Origin: JAGTVB01 sp964624765
Lineage (GTDB): Bacteria; Pseudomonadota; Gammaproteobacteria; HK1
DNA: 12,140 nt
Assembly (NCBI GenBank): GCA_964624765.1
Contig: CAZUZO010000108.1
Span: 1 to 12,140, forward strand
Reading direction: 5' to 3'
Shown here: one piece after another, positions 7,130 through 12,059 of the stretch
Layout of the letters: each line of letters opens with the position of its first letter
Numbering within the stretch: the stretch's first letter is position 1
The notes under the pieces: model-generated
Databases searched by the model: none
What the model was told of the DNA's origin: nothing
The model's input: only the letters and a program-made list of their open reading frames with translations
Translations under genes and position numbers: made by a program

Positions 7130-7147
7130 GGGGTCAGGTCTTGCAAC
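7130..7147. repeat. GGGGTCAGGTCTTGC motif, related RAYT-associated repeat
   Basis: GGGGTCAGGTCTTGCAAC occurs 60 bp after the palindromic repeat. GGGGTCAGGTCTTGCA-like motifs are a second common sequence type around RAYT genes in proteobacteria (from general knowledge). A possible degenerate partner, GGGGTCTAGTCTTTTGC, lies at 7876-7892 beyond the Uma2 gene in the same orientation. The remaining sequence to 7290 contains only a 35-codon open frame (7184-7291) that I do not consider a gene. Confidence 0.5.
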
Positions 7148-7290
7148 ATAGCAAATAGATCGCCTAGAATAGAATGCACCACCATGAGGGATCCCCTAGG
7201 CATTAAGTTCACTAGAGGGCAAAGAAGAGATATGGGTTTTCGGCCTCCTGGTGACGGCATATTTACCCAGCCAACTCACTGGGAGTATTG

Positions 7291-7854
7291 ATGATGTCTT
7301 ACCCCGCAAACGCCGAACGGATGTCGGCTGAAGAATTTCTTGAGTGGGAAGAGAGACAGTCTGAAAAACACGAATTTATTCGGGGTGAAACTTTCGCCAT
7401 GGTTGGCGTGACGCGTCAGCATGCCACGGTGGCAGGAAATGTATTTCGATTTCTCGGCAACCAGCTTGAGGGCACGCGGTGTCGATCGTATATGGCGGAT
7501 ATGAAGCTGAAGCTGGAAGCAGCAGATGCCTTTTTTTACCCGGATGTCTTTGTGACCTGCTCGGAAGCCGATCACCAGGCAGAGCGGTACATGACCGAAC
7601 CTCGATTGATCGTGGAAGTCCTGTCCGAGTCCACTGAGGCTTATGATCGAGGAGAGAAATTCGAGAAATACCGGCAGTTTCCTTCCCTGCTTGAATATGC
7701 GTTGATCAACCCCGCCAAGCATAAAGCGGAGATCTTTCGGCGGGATGCCACTAATCACTGGGTGCTTTATGAATACGGCGGCGACGAGGTGGTTCTTTTT
7801 GCAAGCCTTGAGCTGACGATCGAAAGTGCTGTGCTTTACGAGAATGTTGATTAG
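7291..7854 (+). CDS. Uma2-family (DUF820) nuclease-fold protein, copy 1
   Basis: The 187-residue product belongs to the Uma2/DUF820 family, which has a PD-(D/E)xK restriction-endonuclease-like fold and no settled function. Family landmarks are MSAEEFLEWE near the start, KHEFIRGETFAM (26-37), YPDVFVTC (83-90, D85), LIVEVLSEST (106-115, E109), FEKYR (124-128) and LLEYALINP (133-141). The active-site Asp and Glu are present, so the fold looks intact. GGGAG at 7281-7285 suits the ATG at 7291 or the next ATG at 7294; an in-frame TTG at 7288 is less likely. The gene is visibly richer in A+T than glpK, consistent with separate acquisition. It stands alone between the two PIN modules and is flanked by RAYT-type motifs. 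Confidence 0.9.
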   Translation: MMSYPANAERMSAEEFLEWEERQSEKHEFIRGETFAMVGVTRQHATVAGNVFRFLGNQLEGTRCRSYMADMKLKLEAADAFFYPDVFVTCSEADHQAERYMTEPRLIVEVLSESTEAYDRGEKFEKYRQFPSLLEYALINPAKHKAEIFRRDATNHWVLYEYGGDEVVLFASLELTIESAVLYENVD

Positions 7855-8187
7855 GCTCAGCATGGTCATGGTCACGGGGTCTAGTCTTTTGCTATGAGTT
7901 GGACTCAGCTTACGGCATGGTTAGGTTCTTTCACATCGAGTTTCCCCGGGGCAGGGTATCGCCCGGCATCCCGCGGGGATAGCCGGGAGACGATCTTCCT
8001 GAATGTCGTGGGCTGCTCTATTCGCCACCGAGGCGCCTGATCGCTTCAGCTAGCTCCACAATGGCGATGCCCCCATGGCTACCCAGTGGCAGCAAATGCT
8101 TACGATTGACATGCCCTTCGGGGGAGAAAGGGGAGCATTGTCTTTCGGTACCTACAACGAGCTTCGTGTTGAGGTTTCTGTCGGTAA
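7855..8187. other. 333 bp stretch without a gene
   Basis: No protein with a recognisable motif is encoded here. Contents that can be pointed to are a possible degenerate GGGGTCTAGTCTTTTGC motif (7876-7892), a GC-rich hairpin at 7962-7987, and, at its right end, the promoter region of the second toxin-antitoxin operon. Two open frames running into the antitoxin gene (from 8061 and 8075) start far upstream of its promoter and are not genes. Confidence 0.55.
7962..7987. other. GC-rich hairpin of unknown role
   Basis: CCCGGCATCCC (7962-7972) pairs with GGGATAGCCGGG (7976-7987) around a GCG loop. The stem is 11 bp with one bulged base. No T-tract follows, so it is not a standard terminator. It could end the Uma2 transcript in another way or be a repeat remnant. 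Confidence 0.45.
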
Positions 8188-8211
8188 GATATACAATAAA
8201 TTATGTATATC
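8169..8211 (+). promoter_or_regulatory. Promoter and palindromic operator of the MazE-like/PIN operon
   Basis: TTGAGG (8169-8174), 17 bp and TACAAT (8192-8197) make a good sigma70-like promoter. Over the -10 lies a 24 bp inverted repeat with 8 bp perfect arms, GATATACA (8188-8195) and TGTATATC (8204-8211). The A/T-rich palindrome resembles operators of MazE/AbrB-type antitoxins and predicts autorepression. The antitoxin ATG is 34 bases after the -10. Confidence 0.72.
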
Positions 8212-8231
8212 CATCAGTGCGGAAGGACAAG

Positions 8232-8465
8232 ATGCAAGTTTCAAAATGGGGCAACAGTCTGGCAGTGCGCCTGCCTGCCTCAGTGGTCGAAGTGCTTAGC
8301 TTAAAGGAAGGTGATGACATAGAAATCCATGTGGTAGGGACACGCTCTCTCGAGATCAAGAAGATACCTACGGCCCGTGAACTTCTTGTGCGGCTGAGAA
8401 AGTACCGCGGTCGGTTGCCGGCAGACTTCAAATTCGACCGGCTCGAAGCTCATGAACGAAGGTGA
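8232..8465 (+). CDS. MazE-like (AbrB-fold) antitoxin of a PIN toxin-antitoxin pair
   Basis: The 77-residue product begins with the MazE signature MQVSKWGNSLAVRLP (1-15), followed by SVVEVLSLKEGDDIEIHVV, the swapped-hairpin DNA-binding fold. The C-terminal part, ARELLVRLRKYRGRLPADFKF, is the expected toxin-binding tail. The ATG at 8232 is chosen over the longer open frame from 8061 because GGAAGG lies 5 bases upstream, the domain begins at that Met, and the promoter (8169-8197) would fall inside the longer frame. It overlaps the toxin gene by 14 nt. Despite the MazE-like domain its partner is a PIN protein, a common pairing. It is only distantly similar to the antitoxin at 6347, so the two modules are not a recent duplication. 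Confidence 0.92.
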   Translation: MQVSKWGNSLAVRLPASVVEVLSLKEGDDIEIHVVGTRSLEIKKIPTARELLVRLRKYRGRLPADFKFDRLEAHERR

Positions 8466-8862
8466 GGCGTTCTTCGATACCAATGTCCTGCTCTACCTGT
8501 TGTCCGGAGACAGCGCCAAGGCTGACCGGGCGGAAGAACTGATTGCCGGCCGCGGCATTATCAGCGTGCAGGTGCTCAATGAGTTCGCGAGCGTGGCGAC
8601 GCGCAGGCTGGGAATGTCTTGGGCCGAAATCCGCGAGATACTATCCCAGGTGCGCGCCGTGTGCCCGGTCGAACCGATTACGGTCGAAGTCCACGATCGC
8701 GGTCTGAAAATCGCGGAGCGCTATAGCTTTTCAGTCTACGACGCTATGATAATCGCCTCAGCGCTACTGGCCGGGTGTGCAACGCTCTACTCGGAGGACA
8801 TGCAGCACGGTCAGGTGTTTGATAGCCAACTCACCATCCGTAATCCATTCGCGGCATTGTAA
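8452..8862 (+). CDS. PIN-domain ribonuclease toxin, VapC-like, second pair
   Basis: The 136-residue product is a complete PIN domain: D9 in FFDTNVLLYLL, E44 in VLNEFASVA, D97 in SVYDAMIIASAL and D116 in LYSEDMQHG. The C-terminal QVFDSQLTIRNPFA ending is typical of this VapC subgroup. It is predicted to be a metal-dependent cytosolic ribonuclease restrained by the antitoxin encoded just upstream. The ATG at 8452 lies inside the antitoxin 3' end (14 nt overlap), which implies translational coupling. All catalytic acids are present. A near-perfect RAYT-type palindrome begins 9 bp after the stop and may serve as the transcript end. Confidence 0.93.
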   Translation: MNEGEAFFDTNVLLYLLSGDSAKADRAEELIAGRGIISVQVLNEFASVATRRLGMSWAEIREILSQVRAVCPVEPITVEVHDRGLKIAERYSFSVYDAMIIASALLAGCATLYSEDMQHGQVFDSQLTIRNPFAAL

Positions 8863-8871
8863 TAGCAGAAG

Positions 8872-8896
8872 AAAAGGGGACAGACCCCATTTATCT
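8872..8896. repeat. RAYT/REP-type palindromic repeat, second good copy
   Basis: AAAAGGGGACAGACCCCATT (8872-8891) plus TATCT repeats the element at 7044-7070 almost exactly. It abuts the RAYT remnant: the first codon with recognisable transposase similarity begins at 8896, the last base of the element. A deletion that joined a 5' flanking repeat to the 3' end of the transposase gene would give this arrangement. Confidence 0.8.
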
Positions 8897-9234
8897 ACTA
8901 TCGCTGGTCTAGCTACCGGACAAACGCGGAGGGCAAGGCTTCGGCTTTCTTGACACCGCACGCGCAGTACCTGGCGCTCGGGGACACTGAGGGTGCGCGG
9001 CGCGAAGCCTATCGCCGACTGTTTCGCAGCGAACTCGATCCGGAGGTGGTCCAGGAGATCCGCGACGCCACCAACGGCAACCTTGCCCTTGGTGGGGAGC
9101 GGTTCAAGAAGCAGGTCGAGGCGATGCTGGGCCGAAGAGTGAGCCGCGGCCAGCGCGGCCGGCCGCGCAAGACGCGCAAGACGGATGAGCGGTCACGACC
9201 GACAGCCGACCTGTCCGAAGAACCGGCAAGCTGA
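8896..9234 (+). pseudogene. 3' remnant of a RAYT (REP-associated tyrosine) transposase
   Basis: The frame, open from the palindromic repeat to the TGA at 9232-9234, encodes about 112 residues of a RAYT C-terminus: YRWSSYRTNAEGK, FLTPHAQYLALG, the helical REAYRRLFRSELDPEVVQEI, then IRDATNGNLALGGERF and KKQVEAMLGRR, with a basic tail. The N-terminal Y1/HUH catalytic half, with the HxH motif and the catalytic tyrosine, is absent. The fragment cannot transpose and has no credible start codon; a TTG at 8950 is the only candidate. Full RAYT proteins are roughly twice this length. In the family, RAYTs mobilise or maintain REP-like palindromes, which fits the GGGGACAGACCCC copies in this island. Confidence 0.85.
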
Positions 9235-9281
9235 TGTAACAACGGCGTCGGCTGGCCCAGCGATGGGGTCGCAGCTGGGTG

Positions 9282-9296
9282 CGGGGCTTGGCCCCG
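9282..9296. other. Short GC hairpin after the RAYT remnant
   Basis: CGGGGC (9282-9287) and GCCCCG (9291-9296) pair around TTG. The stem is strong but short, without a T-tract. It lies 47 bp after the RAYT remnant and may be part of its former 3' flank. Nothing else is recognisable between 9235 and the promoter at 9438. Confidence 0.4.
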
Positions 9297-9437
9297 AGTA
9301 GGGGGACTCTATTCAAGGCCTTCAATAGTGTGGTCAAAAGGCTGACTTCGGAACTCTGACTGGTACAGCCGCGCTGCAGTCGAGCAAGGATGTGGAGCGG
9401 CCGGGTTGCGAGTGCCTGCGGGCTCACGTGCTAAATC

Positions 9438-9466
9438 TTGACGCTTGTGCGCCTTAGGCCTAGTGT
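9438..9466 (+). promoter_or_regulatory. Possible promoter of the DUF433/DUF5615 operon
   Basis: TTGACG (9438-9443) and TAGTGT (9461-9466) are spaced by 17 bp, 34 bp ahead of the DUF433 ATG. The -35 is strong and the -10 is weak (3/6). I see no clear inverted repeat over it, unlike the two AbrB-type operons. Confidence 0.38.
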
Positions 9467-9499
9467 TGAATTTATTGCCTTCATGCACAGCATCAAGAG

Positions 9500-9727
9500 A
9501 TGCTCGACTATCGCGACATCATTACCATTGAGCCAGGAAAATGCGGGGGTAAACCTTGCTTCCGCGGGATGCGCATCACCGTTTATGACGTCCTGGACTA
9601 CCTCGGCTCCGGAATGACGATGGAGGAAATGCTGACCGACTTTCCCTATCTCACCCGGGAGGATATTCAGGCGTGTCTTGCTTTCGCTGCCGATCGTGGA
9701 AGACACATGCTGTCAATACCGGTGTGA
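9500..9727 (+). CDS. DUF433-domain antitoxin
   Basis: The 75-residue product is a complete DUF433 protein (VapB-type antitoxin group, helix-turn-helix fold). It has the opening IITIEPGKCGGKPCFRGMRI (7-26) with the family's GKPCFRGxRI core, then TVYDVLDYLGSGMTMEEMLTDFPYLTREDIQACLAFAADR. DUF433 genes typically lie directly before a DUF5615 PIN-like gene and are thought to neutralise it and bind the operon promoter. That is the order here, with a 4 nt GTGA overlap at 9724-9727. The ATG at 9500 has a weak AAGAG upstream. Because the partner toxin is damaged, this may be an orphaned antitoxin still expressed as a small DNA-binding protein. Confidence 0.9.
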   Translation: MLDYRDIITIEPGKCGGKPCFRGMRITVYDVLDYLGSGMTMEEMLTDFPYLTREDIQACLAFAADRGRHMLSIPV

Positions 9728-10008
9728 GGCTGCTCTTGGACCAAAGTCTCTCTCCGCGCCTTGGGACGAGGTCTCTCGACCTTTCCCCCGGTTCGGCCCA
9801 TGTGCAGGACTTTGGTCTTTCGCAGGCGTCCGACGCCAGTGTGGCCGATTTTGCCGAGCGGGAAGGCTTTATCCTAGTCAGCAAGGACTCCGATTTTTTT
9901 GAGCCGGCGTTGTTGCGTGCGGAATGTGTCAAGGAGTTTGAGACAGTCCAGGTGGGTGGTGGATCATCGGCGAGCCGGAGGTCCACTTGGGGTGTGACAT
10001 GGAAGTAG
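9724..10008 (+). pseudogene. DUF5615 PIN-like toxin with a lost C-terminus
   Basis: From the GTG overlapping the DUF433 stop, the first 59 residues follow the DUF5615 family: MRLLLDQSLSPRLG (D6), PGSAHVQDFGLSQASDASV, ADFAEREGFILVSKDSDFF (D55 and D57). In the family this is followed by a conserved strand and helix (VVWLRxGNCxTxxI-like) that completes the PIN-like fold. Here it is replaced by PALLRAECVKEF and then by residues read out of frame through a fragment of a Uma2 gene, ending in STWGVTWK at 10008. The change falls around 9900-9942. The product is therefore probably inactive, although the front-end acidic residues remain. Whether the short chimera still binds its antitoxin cannot be judged from sequence. 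Confidence 0.75.
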
Positions 10009-10049
10009 CCGTCCCTGATCTGGCCGGCTGGAAACGAGAGCGACAGTGA
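9942..10049 (+). pseudogene. Internal fragment of a Uma2-family gene
   Basis: In the frame after the TGA at 9939-9941, 35 codons read PGGWWIIGEPEVHLG and, a few residues on, VAVPDLAGWKRERQ before a TGA at 10047-10049. This matches the middle of the Uma2 subgroup whose proteins carry GGWWI..EPELHLG and VPDLAGWRRER, including the Pro-Asp of the nuclease core. The N-terminal third and the half carrying the catalytic Glu are missing. It belongs to a different Uma2 subgroup from the intact genes here. Its reading frame differs from the DUF5615 frame it overlaps, so the toxin was truncated by a recombination or insertion that brought in this scrap. Confidence 0.72.
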
Positions 10050-10062
10050 AAAGGATCGACCA

Positions 10063-10629
10063 ATGAGTGAGGTATTCACGCCGACGCGATACAAGCTATC
10101 GGTCGAGGATTACCACAGGCTGGGGGATGCGGGCATCTTGAACGAAGACAGCCGTGTGGAACTGATTGAAGGGGAGTTGATCGAGATGGCGCCGATCGGC
10201 GGTCCGCATATGGCAGTGGTGAATCGGCTTACAAAGCTGCTCGTGCTCGCCGTCGGGGATCTCGGGGTGGTCTCGGTTCAGAATCCTGTGAGGTTGCCGC
10301 CGCATTCGGAACCGCAGCCTGACTTCGCGATTCTCAAACCCCGCGCAGGCGATGCGGTATCCGCAGTGCCCGGTCCGGAAGACGTGCTGCTGCTGATCGA
10401 GGTGGCGGGCGCGACGCTGGCCTACGATCGTGGCACGAAGCTCGTCCTCTATGCAAAGTCCGGAATCGCGGAGAGCTGGATCGTGAATCTGCAGTCGAAG
10501 TGCGTTGAGGTGTATCGCGAGCCAACGACCCACGGCTACACGAAGCGGATCGAGTTCCCGCGCGAGGAGCGCGTTTCGCCGCTGGCTTTTCCGACGATGA
10601 GCGTCGCAGTGGCGGAGGTCTTCGAGTAG
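10063..10629 (+). CDS. Uma2-family (DUF820) nuclease-fold protein, copy 2
   Basis: The 188-residue product is a full Uma2 protein: YKLSVEDYHRLGDAGIL (10-26), RVELIEGELIEMAPIGGPHM (31-50), PQPDFAIL (84-91, D87), VLLLIEVAGATLAYDRGTK (108-126, E113) and ESWIVNL (137-143), ending in the expected AEVFE. Most relatives read EVADSSL at the Glu strand; here it is EVAGATL, losing an acidic residue next to the catalytic Glu, and this may affect metal binding. AAGGA lies about 8 bases before the ATG at 10063. The gene starts only 13 bp after the stop of the Uma2 fragment and may be transcribed from the DUF433 promoter. The family fold is PD-(D/E)xK; its biological role is unsettled. Confidence 0.92.
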   Translation: MSEVFTPTRYKLSVEDYHRLGDAGILNEDSRVELIEGELIEMAPIGGPHMAVVNRLTKLLVLAVGDLGVVSVQNPVRLPPHSEPQPDFAILKPRAGDAVSAVPGPEDVLLLIEVAGATLAYDRGTKLVLYAKSGIAESWIVNLQSKCVEVYREPTTHGYTKRIEFPREERVSPLAFPTMSVAVAEVFE

Positions 10630-10658
10630 CCTACGGGTCGATGCCAGCCGCAAATCAG

Positions 10659-10681
10659 AAATAGGGGACAGACCATTTAAC
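10659..10681. repeat. RAYT-type palindrome, decayed copy
   Basis: AAATAGGGGACAGACCATTT (10659-10678) matches the better copies but has lost two C residues from the right arm, so the hairpin is weakened. It lies 30 bp downstream of the second Uma2 gene and upstream of the DUF6883 remnant. Confidence 0.65.
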
Positions 10682-10760
10682 TTGCCGCCGGTGACGTGCT
10701 GTGCTGTAGCGGATTTGCCGACGCATTGTATCATGTGACTTCGCGCAGCGAGTGCAAAAG

Positions 10761-11111
10761 ATGAAGTTGCCTAATGCTCATCTTGCGGTGGTCGAACGAG
10801 AAAAGATTGTCGATTACTTAATTAAATCCGGTTCACCGCTACGGAGCCAGCAAGGCACGGTTTTTCGCAGAGTTCGGATTTCAAGTAGAAGCTTGGGAGA
10901 TTGTGGCGGAGGCCTTACGCGAACATGGCCAGCGGCATGAGGTAGGCAAAGTCAAGGGAACCGGTGCTTTCGCCCTCGTTACGAAGTGGATGGCGAACTG
11001 TGCACGCCCACTGGTCAACAACCGCGCGTTCGCACGGTCTGGCAACTGGACCATGGAAACAGTGCGCCCCGTCTCATCACTGCCCATCCCTTGGAGGCCG
11101 ATTATGATTAA
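10761..11111 (+). pseudogene. DUF6883 gene broken by two frameshifts
   Basis: The reading starts at the ATG at 10761 (MKLPNAHLAVVEREKIVDYL), a typical DUF6883 N-terminus. Near 10822-10828 the match moves forward one base: ASKARFFAEFGFQVEAWEIV and AEALREHGQRHEVGKVKG are read in the next frame. Near 10955-10970 it returns to the first frame: RYEVDGELCTPTGQQPRVRT, VWQLDHGNSAPRLITAHPLE and a TAA at 11109-11111. The two shifts together are consistent with the normal length of about 116 residues, but the first frame meets a TGA at 10938-10940 before the second shift. The gene is therefore inactive unless these are sequencing errors. DUF6883 has no assigned function. Its end overlaps the DUF4926 start by 8 nt, as expected of a coupled pair. 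Confidence 0.8.
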
Positions 11112-11334
11112 GGAACACGATTGCGTCGTGCTGACTCAGGATTTACCAGAAGAGAAAATGAAAGCAGGGGATATCGGTACGGTTGTCCACGTTCATCAAG
11201 GTGGCGCGGGTTACGAGGTTGAATTTATGACCCTGGCCAGTGAAACGGTGGCTATAATCACGTTGCTTCCTACCCAAGTTCGTCCTATTGTCCAGCGCGA
11301 TATTGCTCATGTGCGCGAACTGCAAACGGTGTAG
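11104..11334 (+). CDS. DUF4926-domain small protein
   Basis: The 76-residue product fits DUF4926: VVLTQDLPEEKMKAGDIGTV (8-27), GGAGYEVEF (33-41), an ETVAIITL strand and a final QVRPIVQRDIAHVREL. The fold is probably a small SH3-like beta-barrel, inferred from the alternating Gly and hydrophobic pattern; no function is established. The ATG at 11104, with GGAGG 6 bases upstream (11093-11097), is chosen over the longer open frame from 10903, whose upstream part is the shifted DUF6883 coding sequence. The 8 nt overlap with the DUF6883 stop suggests the two were once translated together, much like an effector-antidote pair. Here the small partner remains intact while the larger one is broken. Confidence 0.82.
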   Translation: MIKEHDCVVLTQDLPEEKMKAGDIGTVVHVHQGGAGYEVEFMTLASETVAIITLLPTQVRPIVQRDIAHVRELQTV

Positions 11335-11337
11335 ACT

Positions 11338-11370
11338 AAAATAAATAGGGCGAGACTGGATTTATCTCGA
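11338..11370. repeat. RAYT-type palindrome, decayed copy after DUF4926
   Basis: AAATAAATAGGGCGAGACTG (11339-11358) plus GATTTATCTCG keeps the A/T-rich flanks, the GGG...AGAC core and the ATTTATCT end of the element, but with several substitutions in the stem. It begins 4 bp after the DUF4926 stop. Confidence 0.55.
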
Positions 11371-11408
11371 CGGTGAGAGGGGCGGATGTCCTTTTGTCCG
11401 CTCCGCTT

Positions 11409-11441
11409 CCCGTAAAATACGGGGGCAGACCCCTTTCCTCT
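11409..11441. repeat. RAYT-type palindrome fused to a CCCGTA/TACGGG hairpin
   Basis: A variant GGGGGCAGACCCC core (11421-11433) overlaps an extra inverted repeat, CCCGTA (11409-11414) and TACGGG (11418-11423). The two nested hairpins lie between the convergent DUF4926 and third Uma2 genes. They could terminate transcription from either side, although no clear T-tract is seen. Confidence 0.55.
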
Positions 11442-11483
11442 CCGTCCAGAAGCCGAGAACGCAACAGACCGATGCGCGGGAGT

Positions 11484-12059
11484 TCATCCTAGCTTCCTGC
11501 CGGTCGGTTCCTCCCAAACGCCGGCATAGATCTCGCGCAAGGGTAATCGAAGCGCCGGGTGGGGAAGTTCGATTATCGACTCCGCGCCGCGGTAGATTTC
11601 CTCGGTCCATGCGTTCGCACGGCGGTAGACTTCAATCTCAACGGCGCTTTGGGAAAGGATAAGGTAGGTTTGAACCGCACCCTGCGCCGCGTAAGCCTTG
11701 AACTTCTTGTTCCGATCCCGGCTCACGCTGTTGTCGCTAAGTACTTCGGCTACGAGTACGGCGTTCGACTGATAAGTCTCGGGCTTTGGGTTGTAGACCA
11801 CCATGACATCGGGATAGGCCTTGTTGCTATGCTGGGATTCTCCGAGACGCAAACCGACGTCGGCTACAAACACGCGGCAAGCCGGTTCAAGCTGAGGCTT
11901 AATCACATCACGTAGACCGAGCGCAATGAGGTTATGCGCCGGGGTGCCGACAGTCATGGCCACCGGCTCGCCATCCCATAGCTCGTAGCGCAAGCCGTCG
12001 CGGTCTTCGAGCTTCTCCACGTCGTCAAAGGTGAGTCGTTTCAACGCAGGTTCAGACAT
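11484..12059 (-). CDS. Uma2-family (DUF820) nuclease-fold protein, copy 3
   Basis: The 191-residue product, on the opposite strand to its neighbours, is an intact Uma2 protein: LTFDDVEKLEDRDGLRYELW (9-28, with E26), DGEPVAMTVGTPAHNL (29-44), FVADVGLRLG (64-73), AYPDVMVVYNP (81-91, D84), LVAEVLSDNSVSRDRNKKF (102-120, E105) and YLILSQSAVEIEVYRR (132-147). The catalytic Asp and Glu are present. GGAG lies about 6 bases ahead of the ATG at 12059. Outside the shared motifs it has little in common with copies 1 and 2, so the three were probably acquired separately. It has its own promoter region to the right (12060-12140), where no clear boxes could be assigned. Confidence 0.92.
   Translation of the reverse strand: MSEPALKRLTFDDVEKLEDRDGLRYELWDGEPVAMTVGTPAHNLIALGLRDVIKPQLEPACRVFVADVGLRLGESQHSNKAYPDVMVVYNPKPETYQSNAVLVAEVLSDNSVSRDRNKKFKAYAAQGAVQTYLILSQSAVEIEVYRRANAWTEEIYRGAESIIELPHPALRLPLREIYAGVWEEPTGRKLG

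Noticed and set aside
7184..7291. 35-codon open frame ending at the Uma2 copy 1 start
   Set aside because: Too short, no known motif and no clear ribosome binding site. The overlap with the Uma2 start is not enough support.
7962..7987. GC hairpin as an intrinsic terminator of Uma2 copy 1
   Set aside because: No T-tract follows and it lies over 100 bp after the stop codon. Listed only as a hairpin of unknown role.
8061..8231. Upstream extension of the MazE-like antitoxin to 134 residues
   Set aside because: The promoter and operator at 8169-8211 would lie inside the coding region, the domain begins at the Met at 8232, and that codon has its own ribosome binding site.
10903..11103. DUF6883-like sequence read as the N-terminal part of a 143-residue fusion with DUF4926
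   Set aside because: DUF4926 has its own ATG with GGAGG at 11093-11097, and the upstream part matches DUF6883 only until a frameshift near 10960. The apparent fusion is a product of the frameshifts.
7031..11441. GGGGACAGACCCC repeats as a CRISPR array
   Set aside because: Copies are hundreds to thousands of bases apart with genes in between, there are no regular spacers, and no cas genes are present.
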